NCBI GenBank assembly: GCA_034509425.1
Contig: JAVTVJ010000550.1
Coordinates: 1,120,994-1,184,993, forward strand
DNA: 64,000 nucleotides
Source: Eopsaltria australis
Taxonomy: Eukaryota; Chordata; Aves; Passeriformes; Petroicidae
Reading direction: 5' to 3'
Made by a program: the position numbers and the translations under genes. How positions within the stretch are numbered: the stretch's first letter is position 1; the number at the start of each line of letters is the position of its first letter. The notes beneath the pieces are model-generated. The model did no database searches. It saw only the letters and a program-made list of their open reading frames with translations, and had not been told where the DNA came from. Shown here piece by piece: positions 39,516 through 52,404 of the stretch.

Positions 39516-39993
39516 ATAAAATATGAGAAAGAACGCATGCAAAAGGAAGGAAAAATCAAACAGAACACAATCTGAGGTTTTACAAAAAGCAGCATAAATT
39601 GTCTTTGGGGCTGAAGAAAAAAGGAATGCATTTGCCTCAGGTGAAGGAGAGCTAAATCCATTTATGTGCAAGCTGCAGGATTTTAGCCATTTCACTGATA
39701 CAAAATATAGCAGCATTAGTGGTCGGCAATACTGAGAACACCTTCTCATCCCTAACCTGCCAGTGAGCTGAAGGTCTGTTCACTTTTACTTTTAGGCACA
39801 GAAAGGAAACATCAGGGTTTATTCTAAACACAGCAGAGAGATGAATACTTCTACGTTTCCCTGTGATGAAAAAAGCAGGAAAGAAAGGGGAAGGATCCCG
39901 GCGCTCTGCCCTCTTTTTCCTTTGGTTTAGCAGAGAAACCGCTGGGTTTGGGTTTGGGCTTTCAGCATCAGTTGCCGAATTCTTGGGGGAGCA

Positions 39994-40007
39994 CTGCCCC
40001 CTGCCGG
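39994..40007 (-). promoter_or_regulatory. Candidate CTCF binding site
   Basis: The minus strand reads CCGGCAGGGGGCAG, which fits every position of the degenerate CTCF core CCRSYAGRKGGCRS. It lies in a short GC-rich segment (39950-40050) between two CR1 fragments. A motif match alone does not show binding. Confidence 0.5.
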
Positions 40008-40049
40008 GCACAGCGGGCACTGCGGCCCCCGCCCTGCCCCGCGCATCCC

Positions 40050-40240
40050 ACCCGGCCATGGGCGCTTCCAGGGATGGGGCATCCACAGCTTCTCTGGGCA
40101 GCCCGTTCCTGTGCATCTCCACTCTTGCAGTCAGGAATTTCTTCATAACACCTAATCTAAACCTACTTTGCTTGTTTAAAGCCATCGCCCCTTGTCCTAT
40201 CGCTGCATGCTTTTATAAAAAGGTCCCTTTCCAGCTTTGG
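40050..40240 (-). mobile_element. CR1 LINE fragment lacking its 3' tail
   Basis: On the minus strand a frame reads FRLGVMKKFLTARVEMHRNG LPREAVDAPSLEA (split here for length), which is the C-terminus of the CR1 reverse-transcriptase ORF, preceded by a piece resembling ERDLFIKACSDRTRGDGFK. The usual CR1 3' tail after the ORF is missing: similarity stops near 40050 and gives way to a very GC-rich, CpG-containing segment. Edges are approximate. Confidence 0.82.
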
Positions 40241-40716
40241 AAGTCGCTCTCTGGCTTTCAAAATGGAGTCAGGAAGGGTCAGTTTTTTGTCGTGTCGGTC
40301 CTATTCATCCTATTCACTCTCTGATTCCCTTGACCACAATATCACGCTTGAACACTTAGCAGGATTTGGGTTTATTTACTTAATTTAATTACAGTCAGTT
40401 TCGTCAGAGTGACTGATGGATGGATGTGTGGTCCACTTCCCACTACCTTCCCACTGCACTGCTGAGGATTTTGCAGCCTAAATATGTACGCACAGCTTTG
40501 GTGCATCTGTCTTAGGGCAGCAGGCTGGGAGCAGTGGTACCCCTGGATGCACAGCCTGCTGCTTGGGGCAGGCTATGGGTGATGTCCTCCAGCAGCTGCC
40601 TGGCAAGGTGGGCAAAATCCTGCCACCAGCTGAGACAGCCCAGTCAGGCACAGGAGGCCTGGACTAGGAGCACTAAAGCAAGAGCTCTGAGAAAAAAACA
40701 TTTTCCTCTGAGTATT

Positions 40717-40742
40717 TGTGTGTGTGAGTGTGTGTGTGTGTG
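40717..40742. repeat. (TG)n microsatellite, short
   Basis: TG repeats with one GA interruption, about 26 bp. Confidence 0.95.
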
Positions 40743-43700
40743 CAATTTCCATAATAATTGTGTCTGTTGTCTGCAGACATGAATTCATTACAGCAGGAGG
40801 TAAGAGAACAGCCAGCCTCAATATACATTTCAAATTCCTCTCTACAGCCTTGATTTATAAGGCACAACCTGAAACACTGACTAGCTCGTTGCCTCTCAGT
40901 GAACTGAATTTCACATGATAGCTGAGACAACTGAAAAACAAATGAACGAATTTTGTTCTTAAAACACTCCATCTCCGTATTTTTCATTTTTAAGAGTTGC
41001 TAGCTGTGTCCTGGGTATCCCCCCGCTTCCTCCACTCCACCCCCCTCCTTCCTCCTGTGCATGCTCCATCGGCACTTGCATTAATCCAGGCCCGAAAGTA
41101 CTAAATTGATTCACAGTAACGCAGGCACCCAGGGGCAGAATATTCCAGGAACAAATGAATTCATCATCTCAGAGCCTCTGTGCTAACCCACATAAACGCC
41201 CACTGCCCAGAGTGGTGGTGATGAGGGGCTCAGCCTGGCCCCTCAGCTGACCACACAGCACCTGCTCCCGCAGCCAGCATCCCGTTTGCTCCGGATGCCA
41301 CTGGACACGCACGTGGAGGCTGCCAGGCACCAGCCCACGTGAGACAGCGCTCTTTGAAGAACTCCAGCATAGAGGAATTGGTCTAACAGGGAGTCCTGCC
41401 GAAAGAGAGAGGTCTGCAGTCATTATAAATAGACCTTGATGGCAACAACAACAGGAAACAGAAAATAATGTTTTGCAATTAGGGCCTGCAGCTGCCGCAG
41501 AGCCAGCGCGCCGGCTACACACAGGTGCAGCTATTACAGCAATGAATAGCACACACTAAAGGTGCCATCCACACAGGCAATAACACCAGGGCTGAAAAGG
41601 TATTTCCATTTGCAGCCTGATGTTGGGAAGGAAAGAAGCCCAATAAGTAGGCTGTCTCTCAGCCTCCTAGGTCTCAGCCTTATCTGGAGCACCAGGTGGG
41701 CAGGTGGGCACTGGCAGAGAAGCTCCTTTCACCATCTGAGGAAACCAGGTAATGTGTGAGTTGAGACCATGAGGTTCTAGCCAGCTGAAAAGCTGGAAGC
41801 TTTTTTGCTTTCTTTGTTGTAAATAGAAAGTTTTTAGAAGTTTCTTCCCTTCCAGTTATTTAAAACACCCAAAAGGTTCTTGAGAGTAGGGGAAAGGCAT
41901 GAGTCTCTCTTCTGGTGTCTTCCACACAACACTCTGGCAGTGCCCCTCCGCCGACTTCAGTGGCAGGGTCTCTTTCTGGTGGGAGCAAGAGAGACACGGA
42001 AAGACTTCTGTGGGACCCATTCATCAATATTTTGCCCTTTTTTCCCACCCTTGTCCCTGTGTCAACCCTATGCGGCAGCAAGGGAGTCTGGACAACCTGA
42101 TCTCCAGAGGCTCCCCCAGCCTCAGTTATGCTGCTTCTCTGACCTCCCTCTGGTGCAAAGTGGCTTAATCTTGTTTGGCTGCATTGTGATCTATTGCAGC
42201 TCTCAGCCACTCTCCACTGGCATAGATCTGTGGCTCCAGGAGCACAGGATGGTTATTTCTCTGCAGTCTGCTTTGGCGCCCTAAATCTTAGAGACAGGTC
42301 TTAGAAAGGGAGAGGGAATCACAGACTTACCAACCCCTAGCAAGCAAACCAAATGCTTTCTGGTCTGTTTTACCACACACACGTCCTTTCTTTCATCAGA
42401 AAGGGGAGCTGTTTCAAAGTTGCTTAGCAGAGAGCTAAGAGAAAAGCGGAATATGGGTTATCCAGTGCAATCAGGGTGAGCTTTTATTTTTCTGATCTTT
42501 AGGCCACTAAACATTTTTCCACTGGTGGTGAATGTCTAAATAACAAACGTAAGGCTTGCCTGTTCCCCATGGAGGTCTTGAATGCTGTCCACAGACCCAC
42601 AAGCATCCACAATCACAGACCCCTGGCTTCATGTGCAACACATGCAGCTGTCACAGGTACAAGGGTGTCTTCATCCCCCCTCACCTCTGCCAGCTCTGAG
42701 CCCATGCCAAGGTCTGTGTTGCCACAGAGCCAGGTAGTTTAAAGATAATGTAAGTAAATAAGTCCACCACAAACTGCACTCTTTCTACTTGCAGTCCAGA
42801 CACAGACCTAACCTTTTATTAATTTTTTTTTTAACTTTGCATAGGAAAATCAAATCCCTTGTCACCTCAGCCTCACCGCTACCTGCCAGCTCCAGCTGGG
42901 CCTTTTTGGAAAGAGCCAGTTGCACATGAAGACACGGGTGTGAGGCTTGGGACTGCCCTGCTGGGATTGCCTGATCCAGCACAGCGTGGGGCAGGGAAGG
43001 GACATCTGGGGCACAGCTCCATCCTCTGACCCAGGATGGAAGCTGGGGAAGGGTCCGGATGTTTTTGGACTGATAGTGCCAGGAACCCACTGAATGCAGG
43101 CAGGGGAAACAGCTACCCCCGGCACCAAGGCAAAAGCATCCTCCAGATTCCTGAACAGGTCCCAGTTCACCAAGGTAGGCAGAACCAAGTTCTTTTTATA
43201 GGCCTTGAAATTGAGGAAGGCAGTAAAATTAATTTGAAAACTTTGCAGGAAGCTGGCATAATGAAAACAAAAGTGGATTGATGCACTGGCTGGCATACCC
43301 TCACTCTGGGAAAGAGCTCAGGCAGCCACTTCCAGAAAAGCTGGAGCCTGCTGGAAGAGAGCACAAAACAGGAAGCACTGCTCAAAGGAAGCTCACAGAC
43401 AAAGTGGCAATGTGGAAGAAATTATAATGATTAATACAGCGCCTGAAGTGTGCAGGGGAGCCACAAAAGATTGAGAAAAAAGGCCCAGAGATTTGATTTT
43501 CCACTGCCCTTCATCAGCAGCAGTCATTTTATACCAGCACAAAGCAGGAGTGAAATCTTCACGGCACAGAACAAGTGCACTTTATGTTGCCTTTCTCTCT
43601 ATTTTCCTGCTGCAAAGCTCCCAGGAAAAGGGGCAATCAACACCATTTGTCCCTGACCACTGGGGCTTGGAGTCTAAGCTAGGACAGAGACCATAAACAA

Positions 43701-44939
43701 CAGACAAAGGAAGAAGGAAATCACTGAGAAGAGCTACCACGTTTATCTCAGACTAGGATGGAAGAGGCAATAAGAATAAACTGGGGACAACATCCAGTGA
43801 CCAGTTGCAGAAAAAACAGAGCTACAGAAAAGAAAAACTTGTTCCTTCTCTTAATTTGATAGTGCTCCAGAGTTTTGCCATAATCAATCTCTTCTAATAT
43901 CAAAAGCAAACCAAATTAGAGGCTTACATAATAACATTTTAAGCCTGTAGTTCAGATTCAGTCACTTCTCTATATCCATCACAGCAAGTCAGCAGCAATA
44001 AATGAATAAAGATTGAAAGACAGGCATACAAAACAGGCATGTGATGCCACCAAGGCCATCCAGCAGCCTTTGGCCGTGGCATCAGCTTTCAGCAGACCAA
44101 CAGTGCACTCTCAGGGCATTTGGGTCTGTCCTGTGAGGTGACACCACATTTCAGGTGCTGTGGTTTCTCCCGATTGAAGAGGGTTAAGATTTCAGTTGTT
44201 GGTTTCTGCTCTCTTAAAAGCTGTGGCTTGAATTAAGAAGTGTCTTGTTCAGATTTACTGTGGATGGGAATATGTTTCTGCCAGGTCTGTCTTCAGCTCC
44301 TTGATGCAGGTGAGAACCAAATCAAACTGCTCATGAGATTTGCACCACTAGTAAATTAAGAAATTTAAACATAACTAGGTGACCTTTAGGTTTACAACAA
44401 TAGACAAAGGGGCATGTTAGGTATAAATTTCCTGCAGTAAATTAAAAACACATATATTCACCTATTATTTATTTGCTACATCAAGTTCAGAGCAGATGAG
44501 ATTTGCATGGTTTGTATCACTGTGACAGGGGAAGTATGTTTGGTCTGCAGTCTGGCTTTATAAGGCTTCATAAAGATGTTCAGATGTATAGTAGCTGTAT
44601 CCTCATTTGTATATATGTTCTGTGATAACATTTTGATTAAGCTTCTAACAGAGGGGAAAAATAGAAGTGGGTAATGTTAAAAGGAATAGGCCACTTTCCC
44701 CTAAACCAAAAGCAAGCAAACGAAACCAGAACAAACTTTGTGGCTAGATCCTTTATTTTGTTATTTTTAAAATAGAGGAGGAACATTTTTTTTCTCTGGA
44801 TATCCAGAATATTCTTCCAGCTCAGAAATATTTATATCCTGACTTGCACTTTCCTGCAGCAGTCTCTGAATTCCTTTGAGCCATTAAAGGATTTTGTCCT
44901 CGAGTCATTCCCATTAGGGGAATATTCAATTTAGAAACT

Positions 44940-45030
44940 TGCCTCCTGCTCAAGGTTCACATGTGAAATTCACAGTTAATGTCCCACCTCACTGAGTTTC
45001 AGGTCAGTGCCCTATCCACTGAAGAGAGAG
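44940..45030. mobile_element. Possible old SINE fragment
   Basis: CAGGTCAGTGCCCTATCCAC with flanking TGA resembles a phrase common in tRNA-derived or MIR-like amniote SINEs ('caggtcagtgccttaaccac'). Only this short phrase supports it, so chance similarity is quite possible. Confidence 0.25.
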
Positions 45031-45639
45031 AGATATTTAACAATTAAATAGTCCTCTAGGCAACATCCGTGTGAGGCAGTCCAGGAGTGCCTCCCAGCCC
45101 AGGGGTCTACGTGCCCTGACTGTTTTCACTCCATGATGGAACTGTGTCACCCTGCCTCTCCCCACACACCTCTTCCCATAGGAAGAAAAATCCTCTGCAA
45201 GGGTCAGGAAGGACACACAGTGCCCTGCTGGTCCTCAGAGCAGGCAACTGGGGTCTCTGGCCACAGAGCCAGCCCCACAGCTGAGCACTGCTGAAAGGCT
45301 GGGCACAAGCCCCAAAATTATCTCATGGTGTCTAGAGACCTTGTGTAAATCTGTCCATTGCTTCAGGCATCCAAGAAGTGGAGCAATCTGAAAGGCATGG
45401 GGATGTAAGGATGTATTTTTGCCTGTTCAAAGACGACACAGTTCTGCTTGTAGAAAGCAAGATATTTTTCTATTCTCAGGCTTTTGATATTAAGAATTAG
45501 CTATCCACTTTCCAGAAAACAGGGAATTAGTCTTTCCAGACTACGTGTTTAACAGAGAAGAAATGAATCTTCATGAGCTCAAGACATATTCCCTCTTCTT
45601 CTCTTAGCCCCTCACCCCCTGCCTCATATCTCTTCTATG

Positions 45640-46290
45640 CAGTTTTTCAAATAGTTTAATAATATTCACAGGGACATTAGATTAATTGGATTTTAATTCC
45701 AAATGACTGTGAAAGCAGAGAAGTGAGTCACCAGTCCATGCTAATGAGAAGATCTATTAAGGACCCTTCTCTGATAGACACATAGAGTAGGGTTATAAAT
45801 ATTTCATATTCAATTAATTGAATTTTGCCCCCTGTTATATGATGCTGCCCTGGAATGTTAATCAACTGGGACCAGAGAGAGAGGGAGAGAGGAAGAAAGA
45901 GGAGCGGAAAAAAAAAATCTAAAAGAGAGTCTTTAAACAACATCAGAGCCATTCCCGTCCCCAAATCCTCCCAGTTCACACAGCGCCCTGCACATCAGAG
46001 CAGAGGCTTTCATACAGACTGCATCTGCTTACACACACTGGATAAATTAATGTTAATTAATCAGACAGTCATTTTATGGAGAACTGTGAGGTAAAGGTTA
46101 TTCGAGCCCTGCTGCAAATAGATTTATAGGTATAATTGCCATGTTGAATGACCCTCTGTACATGGGCTCATTAAACTGGCCATCAGTCAAGAAGTCTAAT
46201 TGAGGAAGGCCCATATCGTGCCGCTGGGACCACGCGCTGGCTGCAAACAAATCCGCTCCACAGAAGCCAGCTCTCTGAAAGCCGCCAAGA
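45640..46290. promoter_or_regulatory. Enhancer-like non-coding blocks 6.4-7.0 kb downstream of MBOAT1
   Basis: Two neighbouring blocks. The first (45640-45860) holds a TTAGATTAATTGGATTTTAA stretch and a perfect 16-bp palindrome of homeodomain type. The second (46015-46290) runs from GGATAAATTAATGTTAATTA through a segment with TCATTAAACTGGCCATCAGT to a CpG-containing part (CGTGCCGCTGGGACCACGCG). Neither has repeats or a recognisable frame. Conservation is my inference from composition. Confidence 0.3.
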
Positions 46291-49200
46291 ATGCCACTTC
46301 CAATCCTCTGGGCACTTCTGCCACTGCCACTCCTGCCAGCTGAAACTCCGAGCAGGAAGGAAAGAGGAGAGCTCCCGTGCCCATCATCGTGGCTTTACAT
46401 CATTTGCAAAACACACCGGGGGACTGGGCGCAGCGTGGAAATGGTTTTATTGACAGCTGCGCTTTCCAAATGCTGCTCTGGCCTTGGCAGCTGGGAACAG
46501 CTTGGATGCACAGGCTTCAAAGGCGCCAAGATCAGAAGGCAAACATAAAGACACTAAAGATTCTTGATGACATTTCATATTTCAAGAGCATCTCTTAATT
46601 TCATTGTGGTGGGGGGAAAATGGGAGAGTCCAGGACTGGAGCTGAAATGCCCAGGACTGACAATCAGACAGAGACACATACCCCAAAAGCAAGGCAGCTC
46701 TTGAGGCTGCAGTTCTTTCCTCAGTGCCACCCAGGTCCTTCAGCTATGCTGAAGCCCCATATCGTTCCCATGGGGGCTGTGTCCAGCCCTGTGGGTGCTG
46801 GGTCCGAGATGGAGACGTCCAAAACAGCAGACAAACCTTGCCACCATCCCTAGCAGCACATGTGAAGCCATAGGCCTGCACTGTGAAAACTTGCCTTTTG
46901 CTCCTTCTTGTGGCATGAGCTGCCTGCTCACAGCCAATTGTCACAACCTCTGTGTGCCTCCAGGCCCCACCTATGCAATTATTTGTTTGAGGATTGCCCC
47001 TTATTTCACACACCTGAGGGGCCCTGCACCCTGTTTTATGCGCTGAGGGCTGCAGTTGCAAGAATTCTCTCTCTCAAACATGCTGTGGATCACACACATG
47101 TTCCCAGAATGGATAAAAGTAGGAAATACATGGCACCCTCCACCACCCTGAAGTGTCCTGGGCGGCCACTCACCAGGCCAGCCAGAGGGACCTCTGGGTG
47201 TCAGAAATGGGTTTTTTTTGTCCAAACTGCTTCCCAAGACACCTCCAAGGGAAGCCACACCATCTGCTCCACACTGGAAGGTGTCATTTAAGAAATGGGG
47301 GGAAAAAAACCACGCATCAGACTAACAGACAGGTAAATCAATTTTAATGTGTTCACATTATCTCTTCCAATACTCATGTTACTCACTTCTTTTGAGGTTG
47401 CCCTTAGTAGTGTATCAGCCTGATCAGATATAAAATGGCCACAAAACACCATCTTTATCAAACACAAAAATTAAAGCAGAAAACTGAAGTGCACCAATAC
47501 AGAAGCCATCAAGTCAAGAATAAGTATGAACCAAGAGAAATCCATTTGTCTCAGATCAGTGACAATGTCACCATCTGAAGATGTTTCTGATGAAGAGGGG
47601 TTTCCATCCCTGGACAAGGCAATGGTTGTAGCATGTCTGGGCTGTGGCAGCATTTCTCTTTGTCCTGTCCCACCATGACTGATTTGGCCTCCATGTGTTC
47701 CACACTCTTCTTCCAGGACTGGTGGGCACAGTATTTACCTGTACAGCATCTGACAGAAGGATCAGGAAAACTGACTGTGAGCATCGCATGCTTCTGATCA
47801 GCTGCTTGCCATTGATGCCTTCAGAGGCCAGCTGCACAGCCCCTCATTCAGGTGTACAGGGAGCCATGCTCCAGTAGAACAGCCTTCACACAAGCCTGGG
47901 GTCTCACTTTCAGAGCTGTTCTATGGATGGACAATAAATTGGGTCCCAAGGGCACTCCCAGGCCACTTCTCAGAACTGATTTTCCCCCATCCTGTGGTCC
48001 CCTTCCAAAGACACAAAGATATTTGTGTCAGGAGAACAAAAACGTACCCCAAGTTCTTAGGGCATAGAAACACCATTTCTTCTATGAACAAAGCAGCATT
48101 TCCTCCCATAATAATAGTGTTTTCCCCCAATTTATCTAAGCTCTTCAATTTCTCCCATTCCCCTGCCCCAAAGCAGCACACCCGTGTTACCACAGACTTG
48201 AAACCCACCAACAGCCTGGCAGTTTGGGTGTCTGTGCTGCTGCAAAACCCTTCACCTTTGCTGTGTCCCCCACTCATCACAGGAGGAGAATCTTTTCTCG
48301 AGTGCTCACCCACAGAGGGCACCACACGTAAATGTATCTGAGTAAATGTGCTGCCACTTCACGTCTCACCCGCACAAATCCAAACCCTTCATGCATATCA
48401 TTACTGTCATCTCCGGGAAGAAAGGGAGCAGCAGGCTGGTGGCGCACAAAAGGAGACGTTTTTAAAGTGCACGCTGTGCGTTCATCCTCATGCTGAGATG
48501 TCAGGCAAGGCTTCCCATTCTGTATTGCTGCGGAATGCCTCTAGCCCCTGAGAGCTGAACTGCACCCGTTCAGTGACATAAGGAAAGAGAACCATACCTC
48601 AAAGGATATCTGGTATTTCCATATGCAACCATGCATGTCACTTCATCTTGGGCAAGGATGAGGAGACACACACACTCTTCCTCTGTCCACAGCAGATGGA
48701 CTACAGGGATTCTACTCTTAAATGTTGAAGACAAATTTTTATTTACTACTGCAGCAAGTAGATAATTTTTCTAAAGTCCCCAGTTCAGGGATATGAAGAT
48801 AAAGGCTTTAAATGTAAGAGTCACTAATCTCACTGGTAGGAACTTTACCCCTAAACTTCATTGGGTGTTGGGATTTCAACCTGTATTTTCTATGAAAGTC
48901 CCTAGATCTGGTTTGCTGAGCCTGCTTTTACATGTGTAGAGAGGTAAGCACAGCTTTATGCAAACACCTACCAACAGAGTAAAAATTCACAGCCTTCTCA
49001 CCCACCTACTTCATTTTAAGTGATACAAAAATCCCAGCTGTGTGTAATGTATGCACACAAAACAGAGCAGCCAAACAGGGAGAAAAAATATCTGCCCACC
49101 TTGTATCCCACTTCTGTGCTGCCTCCATTGCTTGGCAAGCTCCAAGGGGACATGCAGTAATGTACTTAGGGTGGGGGACAGCTTACAGGACAGTAAAAAT

Positions 49201-52200
49201 GTACATTGTGCATTCAGTTCACTGAAGAAATTGCTGAGCTGTTGCTTCTTTAAATACCAGACCCGTAGTTAAGTTGAAATGAAGTTTTACTCTTCATTCA
49301 GTTTTCTCTTCCAAGTGCATCTCAACTTCTAGTTTAGAAAAAGCAAAATATGCTGAAAAACAGCAGCTAGAATTTGTCTTCAACCCAAGAGGGTGATGGT
49401 GGTAGTGTCTTTTTGGTATTCTCTTATTTAAAATCAACCTTTGTCCATCCAGTACAATCTACCGTTCTTATTTCTGTCTGAAATTTCTCCTACAAGTCAT
49501 CAAGATCATTGTTCTCTTCAGAATCTCTCTAGAAGCTCTTGAGCTTTCTTCAGCACTAAGAACCCAGAGAGGGATTAGAAACTAATAACATGTTGGTAAT
49601 CACCATCATGTATTTTAATCACTGAAGTGCACTCTCAAATTATACTAGAATTAGAACTACCAGAATTCAAGTTCCTGACATCACCCTTTTCTAACCTGAA
49701 TCTCTACTTTGGCTGCTTGAGTTACATACTCCTGTGCAAAGTAGATGCGCATTACTAGCATGAGTCTCCTCTAAATAGCAGCAGCTGTTTGCAGTCATTC
49801 TATAAAACAAAATATCATCCCCCTGAGAAGAAGAAAAGGAATACAACAGATTGATCAAGGTAACCTCAAAGCTAACAGCCTTTATTTTTCAAAGGAATAT
49901 TTTGCAGCTATTTAAATCCACTCTGTGTTAGATTTGCAGGACTGCCACATTTGGCTAGGAATGCTGCCTAGTCCACAGTAACACAGTACAGCAAAGATTT
50001 TTGGTAATTTTCTTCTTTTCCACCAAGTTTTAAGACTAATTCAACCACCAAGTTTCCCTGCTAAGGCAATGTTTCAAAAAGCCAGTTTCAATTTTGGTTC
50101 ATATAACATATCACATAACATATGACATTAAATCCATATGACCAGTTCTCTGATTCCCAGGGTGCCTGTTTTTAGGGAGAGGTTAAGGCTGAGAAGACAA
50201 CACAACAAGAGAATATGAGTTTGCTCACTAGCCTGGACTAACCACATTATAGGAGCCAAAACTACAACATAAGTCAATGGCACAAGATATAAGCAAGTTT
50301 CACTTGGGGAAACACTCAAAGAGAAACCCCACTGATCATGGCCTCTCTTGAATGCACACAGCTCAGGAAGAGCTGCAAAACACGGCATGATCTGTGCATG
50401 CAGACCTCAGGGCACAGAGCAGCAGGTACAGACCCACAAGCCCCTCTGAAAGCACTTATTTTCCAAAGCAGGTGCTAAGGACAAGCTCCTGGGAATATTT
50501 GCCTTCTACAGTCTTGCCGAAGCCCAGAGCTGATGTGAATTTTTCTGGCTCTGCCAGAGCTCACACTGATTCTTTCGTTTCTGGGAGGCAATTGCAGACT
50601 GGCTTCAGCCCACAGGATTTTAGGGCCAGCAGCACCCATCTCCAACTTTCTGCTGATGTGCCCTGGCTCCCTCCCACAGGAAACAGGGATGGCACAATCA
50701 GACCTCAAGGGGAACATTAGATGCCCAAGATGGAGCTGAGGCTGGTGCCACAAGGAGAACACGTGCATGAGGACAAAAAAAGACTGGCCAAGTTAGGGGC
50801 AAAGCTGCCACAAAAACAGAGAGGGGTCACCTTGTCTCTGTTTCAGCAGGAGCAGGATGGAGAGCTCAGCTGCTCTGTAAAAGCCAGCAGACCTGAACAT
50901 CTTCCCTTCCACCCACTCGCCCATTTTCATGTTAGACGTTATTAATCAATAATGCCAGGCAGTGACACAAAGCAAATTGTTTATTCAGATCAATCTTTTA
51001 ATCCCATCTTGCCCTTTAAAATAAATTAGCAAATAAACTCTTCCATGAACTATACTCTAAATCATGATGTGGTCACGGGACAAAAACTTCCCATTAGAGA
51101 AAAAAAATCACTTTTTTTGCAACCTGTGTCAGTTTCACTGATTTGTTTCTTCTCAAAACATTAGGATTCTGCAAAATTTTAATCTGACACAAGTATCAGA
51201 ATGCAGTAAACAGAAGATTCTTTGCTCAATCACACATTACTTAAATGTCAATAAAGTAATACCAATACTTTAACAAGGGAACTGCTTCTACAAAATCCTG
51301 ATAAAAACATTCCTGGAAAGCATTTTCAAAAAATGTTTCAGTTGGTTTCGATGTGTGGTACCAGTCTATTTTATTGGGTTAAGTGGATTTAAGAAAAAAA
51401 TAATAAAACACCCTGACACAGCATTTTGCAGCAGGTTATCTCAGTGCACAACAAGCGCTTAGGAATCAAGCCTCAAAATCAAGCCTGTAAGTCAAGGACT
51501 TTACAAGCAGGGAAACTTGCATCAATAGTTAAGTCAGATGTCAAGATCACACAAAGACTCTTGTGGTGATCATATCACATCACAATATTTTGCAGAGAAT
51601 GATATTATTATGACTGTGATAATTACTGTTCAGGTTTCCTATTAGTGTTATGTGGTGGAATGTAACCCCTCCATAAGATGGGATGTTTTTGAGTAGAACA
51701 GTCTGATCCGCTACAAAGTTTTTTCAGATTTAACCCATAACTGCAAGCTTTAAAACACTAACCCTGCATGGCTCCTCACTTATTTTGATACCAAAAAGGA
51801 AGTGCTGCGTCGCTCTAGACTACAAAGACTACAAAGTAAGGCTGATGTAGCAATGAGCACCAGCTGCGTCATTCGAGAAGCACAACTCTACAGACCACAG
51901 GCTGTATGTCCCTTCTTTTATTCTAGATTTGAGTTCTCCATTCTGCCTTTTGTTTTTCTTTTACTCAGCTTTAAATTTTGGCTTAACCAGTTAACAGTGC
52001 TCCCAGACACCGATTTCCAAGGGACTTGTCTCGCCCTCATCACCAGCCTATGTCACATGAAGGATGTGAGGTACCTTTGCTGCCCAGTTCAGGCTTCAGT
52101 CCCTGCTCTGGGGTTTGCTGGGGAAAGCCCCACTCCCCCCCTTCCCCCTGCTGGGGCAAAAATCAGCGCCAGCACCTTGAGCAACCCCATGCCTGTAGTC

Positions 52201-52404
52201 TTCTACTTGCATCATCTCTCTCCACAACCAACAGATGGAAAGTTTCCTTGCCAGCTGCCCACAGCACCAGGCTATCAGGCAGCTGGTCTACCTCTTTACT
52301 AGCTGCTTTCTGTCCCTCTCTCTAATCACAAGATTATTTGTTGATTAATAGTTCTGTATTTCTGTAAAAGAGAAAAAATGCCTCTCTGTGAAAAAGTTTA
52401 AATA

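Larger units (their letters stand above)
40241..52404. other. Non-coding flank downstream of MBOAT1
   Basis: Unique DNA with one short TG repeat, a possible SINE scrap at 45.0 kb and enhancer-like blocks at 41.1-41.6, 45.6-46.3 and 50.9-51.1 kb. No coding exon is supported; frames of up to 144 codons lack domains. Confidence 0.55.

Noticed and set aside
39652..40185. 177-codon minus-strand open frame
   Set aside because: Its start is the CR1 C-terminal coding end and the rest runs by chance through GC-rich and unique DNA.
48309..48322. CTCF-like CACAGAGGGCAC
   Set aside because: Two core positions differ from consensus.
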